This document shows, piece after piece, positions 1-11,324 of a stretch of 41,590 nt of DNA. Origin of the DNA: Apostichopus parvimensis (lineage: Eukaryota; Echinodermata; Holothuroidea; Aspidochirotida; Stichopodidae); contig KN886833.1 of the NCBI GenBank assembly GCA_000934455.1, positions 16,703 to 58,292 on the forward strand. The letters run 5' to 3'. Position 1 is the stretch's first letter. Each line of letters opens with the position of its first letter. The translations under genes were made by a program, and so were the position numbers. The notes under the pieces were generated by a model, which was given only the letters and a program-made list of their open reading frames with translations, was not told the origin of the DNA and made no database searches.

Positions 1-233
1 ATTGACGGGTCGGGCTTTTGAGTTCAGCTATGTTTCTTTATGTTTTCGAAAACAAAACTCTGGGATTTGGTTGCTGAAAATATACACGGACACGTGACGG
101 GAAATTGAAGGTAATTAATGACATTTAGCGAGATGTCAACCAGAGGGAATAATACATAATAATACATGGAGTATGCTACTGCCGATAGTATAGAACACAT
201 TGGTTGGGCCTCTAATGCTTGGCAAGCTAATTG

Positions 234-566
234 TATTATTGAAAGAAAGGTATTTTTGTTACGAAAATTATTTGGAAGTCAAAGCCTACTTTTTTAACTC
301 TTTAAATTTCATTATCTGCCCCATACTTTTCTTAATCGCCAATGTTGTTCATTGGTGCGAGGTGGGTGGAAGATGTGACGAAGGTTTTTTTTTTTTACCA
401 TTGTCCCACCCTTTCTGACCCAAATGGCATTCACATGATGAGTATGAAGAAAATTAAAACTACTTATATATCTTGTTAACAAGCTAACATACTACAGTGG
501 AGTCACAGTGTGACATCGATTGGCATTTAACCTCCATCACTATCACAAAATCGCTTCTTCTCCATA
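234..566 (+). repeat. Left arm of 333-bp perfect inverted repeat
   Basis: This segment is the exact reverse complement of 858-1190; paired positions sum to 1424. Even the 12-base T run matches the 12-base A run of the other arm. The spacer is 567-857. No transposon ends or transposase coding are visible. The short open frames in the two arms are mirror images of each other and are not gene evidence. Confidence 0.95.
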
Positions 567-788
567 AGACTCAAGATGACTACAAACCCCTTGCAAGTGT
601 CTCACACACACACACACGTACCCACACGACATATTCCTTTAATTGAACTATAATATTATAAAATACACATCTGAAGCCTGGTCCTGTCAATCTTTACATG
701 GGATGTGCCTAATTTATTTCAAACTTTAGTAGGCCTACAACAAAGATAACCGTTTATCTCCATCATTCAAATTGGTGCTTCCATCATT

Positions 789-858
789 TCAACTACATTT
801 GTTTAGGTACAAGTTTCCATTTTTAATTCGTGTTAAACGCATACTAAATGTAAGCCAT
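789..858 (+). repeat. 70-bp direct repeat, first copy
   Basis: Identical to 1191-1260 (offset 402). It starts with tcaactacat and ends with taagccat. The pair brackets the right arm of the inverted repeat. Confidence 0.93.
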
Positions 859-1190
859 ATGGAGAAGAAGCGATTTTGTGATAGTGATGGAGGTTAAATG
901 CCAATCGATGTCACACTGTGACTCCACTGTAGTATGTTAGCTTGTTAACAAGATATATAAGTAGTTTTAATTTTCTTCATACTCATCATGTGAATGCCAT
1001 TTGGGTCAGAAAGGGTGGGACAATGGTAAAAAAAAAAAACCTTCGTCACATCTTCCACCCACCTCGCACCAATGAACAACATTGGCGATTAAGAAAAGTA
1101 TGGGGCAGATAATGAAATTTAAAGAGTTAAAAAAGTAGGCTTTGACTTCCAAATAATTTTCGTAACAAAAATACCTTTCTTTCAATAATA
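858..1190 (-). repeat. Right arm of 333-bp perfect inverted repeat
   Basis: Reverse-complement copy of 234-566 without visible differences. It sits precisely between two copies of a 70-bp direct repeat (789-858 and 1191-1260), the arrangement expected if replication jumped to the opposite strand, copied the arm, and returned to re-copy 70 bases. A read or assembly chimera would look the same. Confidence 0.95.
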
Positions 1191-1260
1191 TCAACTACAT
1201 TTGTTTAGGTACAAGTTTCCATTTTTAATTCGTGTTAAACGCATACTAAATGTAAGCCAT
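1191..1260 (+). repeat. 70-bp direct repeat, second copy
   Basis: Identical to 789-858; the sequences diverge immediately after both copies, so the repeat is exactly bounded. After this copy the sequence runs on into the 99-bp tandem repeat. Confidence 0.93.
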
Positions 1261-1297
1261 TTTGGAAGATAGTCTTGAAGAGAGCATGTTTTTGTAA

Positions 1298-1530
1298 TTG
1301 ACATATGTCAAATTAAATTGACACAGGTAAGTTTCTTGTGCTATCATTGGACGATCATTGTCAATTGTCATTTTCATGTGCTCTGATTGGACGAAATCGA
1401 CATACGTCAACTTAAATTGACATATGTAAGTTTCTTGTGCTATCATTGGACGATCATTGTCAGATGTCATTTTATTGAGCTCTGATTGGACGAAATCGAC
1501 GTATGTCAACTTAAATTGACATATGTCGAA
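1298..1530 (+). repeat. 99-bp tandem repeat, about 2.3 copies
   Basis: Phrases such as gtaagtttcttgtgctatca (1327 and 1426) and ctctgattggacgaaatcga (1381 and 1480) recur every 99 bases. The unit contains the 14-bp palindrome ttgacatatgtcaa at 1298-1311, with decayed versions in the later units. No coding potential is recognised. Confidence 0.85.
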
Positions 1531-2280
1531 TTACAATTTCAGCAAGCTATAACATTACGTGGCTGATGACTTTTAATTAATGATTTCGCTTCTGAAACTG
1601 ACGATTACATCCTTAGGAGCTTGCTCTTCATTGCAAAAGACTTCCAAGTAATATTTGGTGAAGGAACTTTAAAACAGGAACTAAGATTTTAAGTCATTTT
1701 AAAGAATCAAGATAGAAACTCTACAGTGACAGTCTTTGAGAATAATAGGTTCTGTATTACTATGCACGAAATTTTACAAAAGAATATGTAAAACATTAAA
1801 GAATGTTCCAGGAGCAAACATTACAGTCCCTTACGTTACGGTGAATTTGGTACGGCCAATAAAATATTGAAAACTGGTTCCACTCTCTAACCTTTTATTT
1901 CATGGAAAAGAGAGAAAAAAAATTATGCAGAAAAGCTGTCAAACCATTCAACATTGGCAATCGAATCCCGAATTAAACCTAGGAAGGGAAAAACAAGATA
2001 TTTACCTCTCAGCAGTGGTGAAAACTGTCTCAGAAACAATGAGCAGCTTAGAGATTGTCTTTTAATCTAGCACTTTTGATGCATGCAAAGGTATACTGTA
2101 GCACACTCATAAAATAAAACCCCTGTAGACAGAAAATTTTGTTTGGTGACATTTTGTTAAATAGAGGCAGTGTAAGTTGAACATAATATTAGTAAAATAG
2201 TTTGGTAGCATTAAATATAAATAGTACAGTACCACAACATATTGGGAAAATGAGCCTTCTATGCTAAACATGGAAAATGT
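1531..2280. other. Unannotated AT-rich stretch
   Basis: I see no convincing coding frame, RNA gene or repeat here. It lies downstream of the minus-strand PHETA gene and may be intergenic. Confidence 0.5.
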
Positions 2281-2285
2281 CACAA

Positions 2286-2680
2286 ATGGAGTGTTAGCTC
2301 AGTGGTTAATGCCGGTGCCTTTTAATCATAAGGTCCCGAATTTGAGTCACTCCAAGATTAATGTATGTCGTCCAGTTACAGAGTTCAAATTAAAATAAAA
2401 CTGTTAGCAAACTGCTTATCCACTAGAGAGCCTGTGTAGGAGAATGTGTAAAAGTAAGTTGGCCTGACGTTTCGATCCTAGCAGTATCTTCTTCAAAGGC
2501 TAAATGACAAGTAACAGTAACTGAAGGGACAAAAACATGCACGAAATACAGACAGGTTAATGAGCAGTTACAGAGTTGTTGACAATTCATAATTATGGAC
2601 GTTAAATATGAATCTAAGAGACTGACTTCAGTCAGCTTGCGGCTTTGATAAGCCAATGAGGCTTCTTCGCGAGTTCCTGC
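2286..2680 (+). repeat. tRNA-derived SINE-like relic
   Basis: 2286-2351 looks like a decayed tRNA. GGAGTG can pair with CACTCC as an acceptor stem, an A-box-like TAGCTCAGTGG follows, then cttttaa like a Lys(UUU) anticodon loop, and a degraded B-box around ggtcccgaatttgagtc. The anticodon stem does not pair, so it is not a working tRNA. The following bases to about 2680 include the phrase ggcctgacgtttcgatccta and read like the body of a dispersed element. The 3' boundary is a guess. Confidence 0.45.
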
Positions 2681-3158
2681 TTGCAGGAGGATCTAAAATA
2701 CATACCTACAATACATCCAAATACATTACGTTTAGAGTTCATCACTTGGTCCATGTCAATTTTTCCTACTGTTACCTTGCAGCAACTTGCAACAAGTAGT
2801 AAATTCAACTTAGTCTGACAGGCTTACACAATACTCTGGGCAGAACAATAGCTACAGTATTGATAACTGGTCGGCTCAAACACATCATTGCCTGAATGAT
2901 ATCTTTATCAGTTCCCACAACTGTACAAGTTTTCTCCAAGTCATACATTTTGAGAAGCTGTGTTTACATTTAGGTACCAGCCATCTCTTTCCCTTACCAA
3001 AGTATATCATATATTAGCATTTAGATATATATCACACATGTTTGGTGAAGTCTCCATATAAAAGCTATAATATATGTGTTTTCACACTTTGTAATAACTT
3101 TTCTATATTAAATATTTGAATCATTACAACAATTCTCAAAGACTCCCGTTAGCACCGT
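2681..3158. other. 3' flank of the PHETA gene
   Basis: AT-rich sequence directly after the minus-strand stop codon at 3159-3161; probably 3' UTR and downstream DNA. I could not identify a convincing polyadenylation signal. Confidence 0.4.
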
Positions 3159-4469
3159 TCACTTGCAACGCTTCTGTCTAAATTCGTTAATCTTCTTGAC
3201 GATCAAAACACCAAACTCCTCGTGCATTTCAGCAAAGGACCGTACATCACGAACATGAAACACAGAGCACCCTCGTTCAACTGTCGATTTCAAAGACTCG
3301 GAAGATTTCGCACGGTGGAAGAACTTACTAGAAGCACGGTTGGGAAAGTCACTCAGCTTCTGGTTTATGGCAAACACCTCCTTATTTAATCCCGTAGCAA
3401 AGCCCGCCATATTTTCGTAGAGCACAGAATGTAGGCGAGGCGGCTTCACAGGGGCTCTCTTCTTTCTGACATGAGATCGGCTGGGCAGTTGTAAGGCAGA
3501 CTTTGAAACTGGTAGAGTCTCTTTTTCCGTATAATGAGAGGCTGTAAGGTCTGTATCTGAATGCGTTAAGTTATGTGATAGACTTCTAAACGTGTTCGGG
3601 TTAGAGTTTGACAAATCTTCTAGACTCGCTGACATGTAAGTGGCATTTTCAAAATCTGTCGAAGAGGACTTCTCTAAGGCGAGGTGCGATGCAGGGTCAA
3701 GGTTGGCATATTGGGATTCGCTGCTGGTCGAGTCACCGGTACCTTCCTCTCCTTCCTCTGAGTCCGATTCGCTGCTGTCTCTATTCACGATGAAAACTGG
3801 CACTCCATTATCTTTGGAATTTTCTTGCGCGGAGTGTCCGGCCAAAGTATTTGGCAACTCATCCAAGACGTCGTACAATGGATTCGGAAACGCGGCCAAC
3901 TTGAGCGTCGAACCCTTTTCCGAAGGAAAGGTAGCGCGTACGATAGCACCACTTTTACGATGGATGGCACTAGCCGCACCGTCTGCTGAAAAAATTTCTC
4001 CGTTGGCTGCTGATGCTCCATCCCCACCCCCAGCCTCGTCCTCTGTCATTAACAGGTCGCCCCCCTCATGGTGAGAGATTTCATCCATCTGTCTCTGGAG
4101 TTCATCCACAACTGCTTTCATGTAATCGTAAGTGGCACACGATAACGCCTTCATCCAGGATTCCATAGCCTCTGGGGTATCAGCTACCAGTCGGTAATCT
4201 TTACTGACATTCCCCGAGAACGAGAGCTGGAATGCATGGAGCCCCTCCACAGTGTCTGCCAGTTCTATCCGACATCCTTCTAAGACTATTGCACCTTGTG
4301 GTTCCCGATCTCCCTTCTTGTCAAAGTAGAAGAGGATGTTTCCTTTCAGGACGCACCATTTGGTCTGGTAGGTCCCCTTGCTCTCCGAGAACTTCTGCAG
4401 CGATCCAGATTTGTCGACGTGAGAATTGCAGCTGGCAAAGTATGCCACGTTGCGGTGATTCACTCTCAT
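3159..4469 (-). CDS. Sesquipedalian/PHETA-family (IPIP27) PH-domain endosomal adaptor
   Basis: A 436-residue protein in one coding exon. The N-terminus has the family layout: start MRVNHRNVAYFASC, then a PH domain at about residues 17-110 with WCVLKGNILFYF (38-49), REPQGAIVLEGC (55-66) and the near-invariant PH tryptophan W105, followed by a short helix to about 131. The C-terminus carries an F&H motif, FAEMHEEFGVLI (412-423, F412 and H416), the element by which vertebrate PHETA1/2 bind the inositol 5-phosphatases OCRL and INPP5B in endosome-to-Golgi and recycling traffic. I start at 4469 because this Met aligns with the family start; an in-frame codon at 4493 lies just upstream, but a tttcctgtctgcag acceptor puts the exon edge at 4492, implying an upstream non-coding exon. 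Vertebrate proteins are about 250 residues; the extra length is a Ser/acidic middle region with pYxN-like sites (Y254, Y351) and a KRAPVKPPR segment (337-345). Whether it equals PHETA1 or PHETA2 cannot be told. Confidence 0.93.
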   Translation of the reverse strand: MRVNHRNVAYFASCNSHVDKSGSLQKFSESKGTYQTKWCVLKGNILFYFDKKGDREPQGAIVLEGCRIELADTVEGLHAFQLSFSGNVSKDYRLVADTPEAMESWMKALSCATYDYMKAVVDELQRQMDEISHHEGGDLLMTEDEAGGGDGASAANGEIFSADGAASAIHRKSGAIVRATFPSEKGSTLKLAAFPNPLYDVLDELPNTLAGHSAQENSKDNGVPVFIVNRDSSESDSEEGEEGTGDSTSSESQYANLDPASHLALEKSSSTDFENATYMSASLEDLSNSNPNTFRSLSHNLTHSDTDLTASHYTEKETLPVSKSALQLPSRSHVRKKRAPVKPPRLHSVLYENMAGFATGLNKEVFAINQKLSDFPNRASSKFFHRAKSSESLKSTVERGCSVFHVRDVRSFAEMHEEFGVLIVKKINEFRQKRCK

Positions 4470-4494
4470 AATTGCTATGAAGCTGATGAACACT
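4470..4494 (-). promoter_or_regulatory. Splice acceptor and 5' UTR end of the PHETA exon
   Basis: On the minus strand a pyrimidine-rich tttcctgtctgcag ends at 4493 and is followed by 23 bases before the ATG at 4469. This fits the vertebrate arrangement of non-coding 5' exons followed by one coding exon. The upstream exon was not found with confidence. Confidence 0.65.
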
Positions 4495-5076
4495 GCAGAC
4501 AGGAAAACATGACTAATTGTTCATCCGAGACTCACCGTTAGCCGATCCCCACATTTTCTGTTATTCTTTACTACCCTCACGAGCAGGAAATTTTGTTTCT
4601 TTTAGGAAACGCGTAATTCCCTAATTGAAGCAGTCTTTCCTTCCCTGTCAGCAGCACGTACTTCATAGGCGCCTGTCGACAATAAGGAAATAAGAAAAAC
4701 ATTGATTTCAGTTATTCATTGATATGTACATGATACATATTCTGATAGAATCTGATGGTTTGAGAAATGGCTGATCAGTATGTACAAAACAAAACAACCT
4801 GCTTTAACCTTTATCATACAAATTTCTGCGACATTTAAGGAAAGAGCAAAAAAATCTAATTTTGAATTACCATGCATGTTTCACTTATAATATAATATAG
4901 ACAGAGATCAGCACAATCCCATCCTGTAGAAGCAATAATAGTTCTCGCCAAACAGAAACTGCTGATTAACTACCTGTCGGAAGACTAGAATAATTCATTC
5001 TACCAACCCACAAATCTTGAAACCACTTCCACACTCTTTAAGTATAAAGTTCGGCCATTTCCCTAAGCTCGCACAC
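4495..5076. other. Probable PHETA 5' intron
   Basis: No coding signal, AT-rich. Presumed intron on the minus strand, because the PHETA coding exon starts with a splice acceptor. Confidence 0.4.
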
Positions 5077-5413
5077 CCAACCTTGCCCACACTCCACATA
5101 CTGAACTTCAGATAATGCTGTGTGCAACATTCTCCTTTACCCACTTCCTTCCTTTGACTTTACAGTACATCTCAACCCTTCCCCTCCACAGTACTATACA
5201 AGAGCAAACAAGAGTGATGATGTCAATTCCCCCTTCCAACCTTGCCCACACTCCACATACTGAACCACAGATAATGCTGTGTGCAACATTGGCTGACATA
5301 CAGTCTCCTTTACCCACTCTCTTCCTTTGACTGTACAGTACATCTCAACCCTTCCCCTCCAGAGTAGTATACAAGAGCAAACAAGAGCTGTGATGCCACT
5401 TCCCCCTTCCTCT
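5077..5413 (+). repeat. Tandem duplication of about 159 bp
   Basis: ccaaccttgcccacactcca begins at 5077 and again at 5236, and both units continue through gataatgctgtgtgcaacat, catctcaacccttcccctcc and caagagcaaacaagag. The second unit has an extra segment (ggctgacatacag). C/T-rich, with no plausible coding. Confidence 0.9.
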
Positions 5414-8400
5414 TCCCAGTCCTAACTTGCCATATAAGAAAAGCTTAAAACCTGCAGTTTAAAGAAGACAATTTTTTTCAGGGAATTACATTACTGTTAC
5501 ACAACTGTACATTTTATCTGTAAGTTTTCATCTCATGTTTAGAACATACAGGTTGTGGACCTACTGTAAGTACATACAGTAAAATGTCTACATGCTTAAC
5601 TACCACCTGCCCTGGGTCAGAGAAAATCACCTTTCAATGGGAGCAAATAACTTGACCTACTAGACCTAGAGGTATGCTGGCAGAGATCTCTATCTCGCAG
5701 GGAAAAAAACACAAATTACTCAGATCATTGAAAAATTATTATTAATAGAATAACCAATTGGCTTAGTGATTCCTTGCTACATTTCATATGACAAACCTTT
5801 AGCTATATTAATGTACCAAGGACTTTTCCAAGGATGACTTTCGGGCACAAACTTACATTTGATACGTTGTAGATCCCCTTTAAAACACACTGCTTAACAG
5901 TCCAGATTGGCTGTAAACCCTTTAATTTGTGAGAACCCTTTAAACAAGTGAATTTCATCAACTAAAATTGACTGGACTATTAGTCTAATTAGTACACTGA
6001 CCATTCCATCAGTTCCTCAGATGCAACAAAAACAAATGGGCTCATATCACTGTATGACATATTTACAATATATATACATTACACATTTGTCAAGACCATG
6101 TGGTGTTGAATGTCATCATCCAAGAGTGCACTCATGTTGATACCAAGTTAAAAGAACATGGTTGAATTGACTCATAAGAATCTATAACACCATGGAATAA
6201 CAGTAAACATTTTTAGCCAGCATGAGGAACCGACATGTCTGAAGTCTTAAAGGAGCATTCCATAGTTTTATCATATTCAATGGGTGAATATCTTTAAAAC
6301 CTCAACAGCCAAAGAAACTTTACCAGCACTCAAATATTTCTTCTTCTTTAAAATAAATCATATCAAGAATTTAAAGTTTGCCTAAAGCCATCCCTTTAAG
6401 TCTTCATCATTGTTTTCGAGTGATCAGCAAGATTCTCGGCACTAATTCGGTCCAGCTGTACTGTTCAAAACAACTTCATTCATGTGTTTACTTCAATTAG
6501 GAGTTGTGTTTACAGGGTTTTCTACTATGACTTCCATTGACCTTAATGTACTTTTGACATTCATTATACAGTGAACTGATTGGATTCTTCTCCTCACTAA
6601 TTACAGTAAGTGCATCCAAGTATGAAGTATGAAGTTCATCCGAGCAATGCAAATATAGTTATCATATATTTACAAAATTGTTCACACTTCTTTTTCACAT
6701 TGATCACTCATGACTAATGAACTTTGACCTCCACCAATTTCATTAGGGCTTCTGTCCTCGCTGAGTGGGGCAAACTCACGGACATACTGTACCAACGATG
6801 ACAAGCATCCAGCTTTACTTTTGCAGTTATTTGAAGTGTTTACTAACTTTTCAGATTTGGAACCCTGTTTATCTCAAATGACATTTTAACCTCCACCAAT
6901 TTTGCTAGAGATCTTGAACTCATCAAGAAGGATCTATAAAACATACATACACTTCAATTAAGATGTACTTTGTGATATACAGTATTGTACAACTTAAAAG
7001 TTTGGGTCACATCTATACACACACATACACACCCACACACACTATCACCATCGCATAGATTCAGGACTGCCTTTGGCAAGTAATAAACAAACCTTCTCAA
7101 GTAGTAACTACTGGTTTAATTCCACGATTCGATGGAAAAGAATTTCTCTGAACCTGTTTGAATTCACTTAACATTTGTACACAACTGAATCTACTTAACA
7201 CAGTACAGCTGTACCCATTGAACATGTTACATTTTCAATGGGATTAGTTATTAGAACTTCATAACAATACAGATCACTAGTTTCAAGTAGCTTTTCAATT
7301 CTACTTTTAATGTTTGAGAAATGACCCATTAAGCAGCTTAGGTTTAATCAGTTAAAATCAATGGGAAAGTATATGAGTTTTATGGCCTCAAACAAATGTT
7401 TACAATGTATTACAAAAAATTTCAAGGGCAAATGGTTTTGAATGTCATTCAAGGGTGCTCTGATGTGTACAGTAATATGAAGTTAAAAGTACAAGTTTTC
7501 AATTGAGTTTTTAGAATTTATAAAACAATGGATAAAGCTGATATCATCATCAATATATACTGTACATACTTTACCTTAATGACATAGCATTCCAAAGATG
7601 TTAAAGGTGACGATTTTGCAATACTGGAAAAGGATGCTATAGTATTTAAAACTATTTGAAGGTATTTAGCTACAATCATACAATCTGAATTTGATGTAAA
7701 TGAACTAGTTGTCCAACAGACAAACTCCAAACCTCCTAACATGTAATCTTATATTTGTCTTTGATGGAATTCAACGACTGACTCTGCTATGCTTTAATGA
7801 TCTGTACAGTACAGACCTAATACAGTATGTTCAGCATTACACAATACAATCTAAAGGATGTCAAACTGCATGACTGCTGAAAGACGATTTACTTAAAAGA
7901 ACGAAACTTGATATAATGAAATTAATTAATGGACTGAGTATTACTGACCAAGCTACTGTATAAAATGATCAAGACAATGCTGGTTAAGAAAAAAGCGACT
8001 CCATTAGTGCAGTTCTACAAGATTCCTTTCACTTTTAGCAACGTATTCAAGCAATTAGCACTCCTACGACTTTCATCTAATGACGAATGCACAATAGATC
8101 TACTTTGCATGTTATTTTATGACGAATGAAAAATGTTTAGACCATTTGCCTGACAACTAATCAATTTAAATAGATCAGTCTGCATGAGTACCTCAGACTG
8201 AGAGGGAATCATTTATCTGAGACCATACTCCAGTACATGAATGATTAAATGTGCCCCACCTTCACTGGCTAAACCAGCTATTACTCCTGGAAGTCAATCA
8301 CAAGAGGGAACTCCATGAACACAGTATATATATACTAAGTGAACCAGGAAGGCACCTTTTCTTCAATTTAGCTTTAACATTCTTAGGCTATTATAATCTC

Positions 8401-9097
8401 TCTTGTTGTTTGTCCTTGGAAATTGATACATTTGGAGATGTTTACTATTTACTTAAAGTACAGTAGCTCTTATTAAATGTTCTCTGAATTAAGAGTTTTG
8501 TAAGAATGACAACCTTTTGTACAAATCATATATTCTCCTGTGTATAAACAATTGAAATATTAAAGACCAGAGGAAACCCCTCCTGGCAGTTACTTTACAT
8601 ATACAGTACAAGAGTAGTCCACAATGCAGAATATATCATTATAGCAACCTATCACTCATGACAAATCTCAACTAGATAAAGTACAGTACTCTAATATTCC
8701 AAGTAGACTACGCACTTCAACTGTAGTCATAAGGCTTCGAGTGATTACATGCATTTCGAAACAGGAAATACATGAGATAAGTTTTGATCTAATGTTTTTC
8801 CTTATTTTTCAATGTACCCCCGGTGTTGTCCATGGATGAAATATGTCATTTTGATGACTGTAAATGACCGTGATATAAAAACTGAGTAAAATCGGTATAA
8901 TGTTGACAGCATTTTTACAAACAAAATTCTTGTTATAAGAGCTAGAACACGCCTAGATGTGAGTTTAGTAATGAATATGCAACAGCAAACAGCAATGGTG
9001 TCACCAGTGTAACATATATGCATGATATTCAAGAAGTAGTTTTAGATTCCAAATTCGTGGTCGCTTAGCGTCATAAAACTTACTGCCTCATGACATA
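5414..9097. other. Long non-coding stretch, probable intron or intergenic
   Basis: No recognisable protein on either strand. It holds an AC-rich simple repeat (about 7017-7048) and many TACAGTA/TGTACA words. It is probably the 5' intron of the minus-strand PHETA gene, but its far end is not defined. Confidence 0.4.
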
Positions 9098-9130
9098 GGT
9101 TACTTGCCTGCCTGCCTACGGCAAGTAACC
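9098..9130. repeat. 11-bp stem hairpin
   Basis: ggttacttgcc (9098-9108) is the exact reverse complement of ggcaagtaacc (9120-9130), with an 11-base loop containing cctgcctgc. No associated gene or terminator context is evident. Confidence 0.7.
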
Positions 9131-9215
9131 AAACTCGGCTATTCTTACTTAAAACCACATTATGCATTCCATCACAACGGTCTATATAACATGTTGATGG
9201 AAGTGGGTTTTTTTT

Positions 9216-9513
9216 CAGAAAGTGAATGCAACATTCAACTGTTTCATTTGAAAAACCTTTGATCCTTGTTAATATTGTATTGGCAGGCTAATTGCATCAT
9301 GGAATTATGCAAAGATATGGCAAAGTTTAACCTGTGAAGAACTTGTCTTCAACCAACAATGGTTGTCAAAACTGCATTTACTGCATGAGGCCTTTGTAGC
9401 ACCTTAGAAGTTACAATTTTAGCCAACCATACATTAACTAAAACAATGAATTTTACTGAATGACCGACAGATGCAACAGAAGGGCAACGCACATGTAGAC
9501 CTTTCCTATATCT
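9216..9513 (+). repeat. 300-bp repeat, copy 1
   Basis: Collinear with 11026-11324, roughly 90% identical by eye with small indels. Shared phrases include gtttcatttgaaaaaccttt, cctgtgaagaacttgtcttc and caacgcacatgtagaccttt. Either a diverged local duplication or two copies of one dispersed family; no terminal repeats were recognised. Confidence 0.88.
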
Positions 9514-9692
9514 TTTTTAAAAACCCAGTAAATTGGAACCTTTTCCCTGAAGTACAGCACCTCAACTGTCTTCTCTTATAGGATATAATTATAAATGTAC
9601 AATATATATACAAATATAAATACATCATACGTTATATGTAGTGTTTACACAGGTCCAAAAATCAGGAACCCGTGCAAAGACTAGTTACAGTT

Positions 9693-9700
9693 TATATGCC
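9693..9700 (+). repeat. Left target-site duplication of hAT MITE
   Basis: tatatgcc, matched by gatatgcc at 10104-10111 (7 of 8 bases). Confidence 0.75.
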
Positions 9701-10103
9701 AGGGTTGTCCAACCTTTTGCAGAGGAGGGCCACATGGAATAAATATGATGAAGGAGGGGCCGCATGAACCCTACGCTCGATTTTTCGATTTTTTGCTCGG
9801 AGCCCAAGGCAACAAAATGTGAGCACTGCACGCAGAGCACACTGATTCATTTTCCTTCCTGATAAAACAGATGAATAAAGTCCAGCCGCCCCCCCCCCCC
9901 CCTCCGCTGAGAGAGTGTCACACAAACTGACCTGTATGCAGTTTTTTGGACCCAGAAGTTTCGAATGATTGATTATATAGCTTCAAATTGTTATCAATAA
10001 ATCTGCTCACTAAAATTTCGCACCGTAGAACATCTCTGGCGGGCCGGACGCTACCCTGCGGCGGGCCGGACTGTGGCCCGCAGGCCGTAGGTTGGACAAC
10101 CCT
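9701..10103. mobile_element. Non-autonomous hAT transposon (MITE), 403 bp
   Basis: Terminal inverted repeats agggttgtccaacc at the left and ggttggacaaccct at the right, flanked by 8-bp duplications with one mismatch, which is the hAT hallmark. Subterminal GC-rich motifs (ggaggggccgcatg, ggcgggccggac, tgtggcccgcaggccg) resemble Charlie-like hAT MITEs. A 14-base C run lies inside near 9889-9902. No transposase is encoded, so movement would need an autonomous relative elsewhere. Confidence 0.88.
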
Positions 10104-10111
10104 GATATGCC
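10104..10111 (+). repeat. Right target-site duplication of hAT MITE
   Basis: gatatgcc, partner of tatatgcc at 9693-9700. Confidence 0.75.
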
Positions 10112-11025
10112 TTACAGATGTGTATTGTCGGCAAGAGCAATATTTAATTACTGACGTGTTGGATGGGAGGGCTTTCGAATACTGACTACATACAGATTTG
10201 AGTACATACGGTACTCATGTTACTAATAACAAAAAGACTTACATTCTTGACAATCTAATAATGTTCATTGTACTTTGATGTGACCTAAACAGCACCTGTG
10301 AAGAAGAGTCCTGCATACCTGCTTACCCTTGAATCATTCCAATCTAGTGAAACAACAACATCAAAACCAAGTCAGTCAGAGGAACTTCCTTATATCTACA
10401 CTCGAAGGATATCAATATTGACTTTGCATTAGATAAATAGCTTCGTCAGTCCAAATTTAACGTAGATAAACAAGATGCCAAGATTAAAGACCGCTGGATG
10501 ACAGGGTTATTTATTAAGAATGTTGTTTTAGGCACACACAAAAAAAAAACAATCCTGTCAAAGTTAAATTAGTAGACACAGTTGTTATTATATTGACTAA
10601 ACTAGATTGAGCAATCACTGGCAAAGTATAAACCCAGCTGACTATTCTGACAATTTCAGTAAGATGCTGTACAGTACATATTGACTTCCTTCTATAAAGG
10701 TCACACATATATATAGTACAATATGCTATTGACCTCAAATTTCAGCATGATTATGCATTTTCTAAAAGTGCTCTAAAGAAAGATCAATTTTGTAACCCTC
10801 CAAATTACTGCCAGAAATTGAGAAGGGTCATTTTAAACTACGTAAATCTGCATTTCCACATGAAATTGCATCATTGCAACGTTGTACGCTTTAAACACTT
10901 GATGTATTATCTCACATAACAGGATAACCTTTTCTACAGCATATAAAAAAGATTTGATTATTTTGATGAAAACAAAAACACACACCAAAGATCATTTAAT
11001 CCAATGCAGAAAATATTTTGTTTCC
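10112..11025. other. Non-coding stretch between repeats
   Basis: AT-rich with no convincing exon on either strand; short open frames here resemble no family I recognise. Confidence 0.4.
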
Positions 11026-11324
11026 CAGAAAGTGAGTGCAATATTCAGCTGTTTCATTTGAAAAACCTTTGATCATTGTTAATATTGTATGGCAGGCTAT
11101 TTTCATCATGGAATAATGCAAAGATATGGCAAGGTGCAACCTGTGAAGAACTTGTCTTCAACCCACAATGGTTGTCAAAACTCCATTTACTGCATGAGGC
11201 CTTGCAGCACCTTAGAACTTTACAATATTAGCCAACCATACATTAACTGAAACCATGGATTTTACTGAATGACCAACAGATGTATTACAGGAGGGCAACG
11301 CACATGTAGACCTTTCCTATCTCT
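11026..11324 (+). repeat. 300-bp repeat, copy 2
   Basis: Partner of 9216-9513, in the same orientation about 1.8 kb away. The hAT MITE lies between the copies and is not duplicated. Confidence 0.88.

Noticed and set aside
200..1194. Two near-identical 60-70 codon frames
   Set aside because: They are the two mirror arms of one inverted repeat; no recognisable domain.
2286..2351. tRNA gene
   Set aside because: The acceptor stem pairs, but the anticodon stem does not and the B-box is degraded; better read as a SINE head.
3640..4074. Long plus-strand frame opposite the PHETA exon (144 codons)
   Set aside because: It is the antisense shadow of the PH-domain protein, which has recognised motifs on the minus strand.
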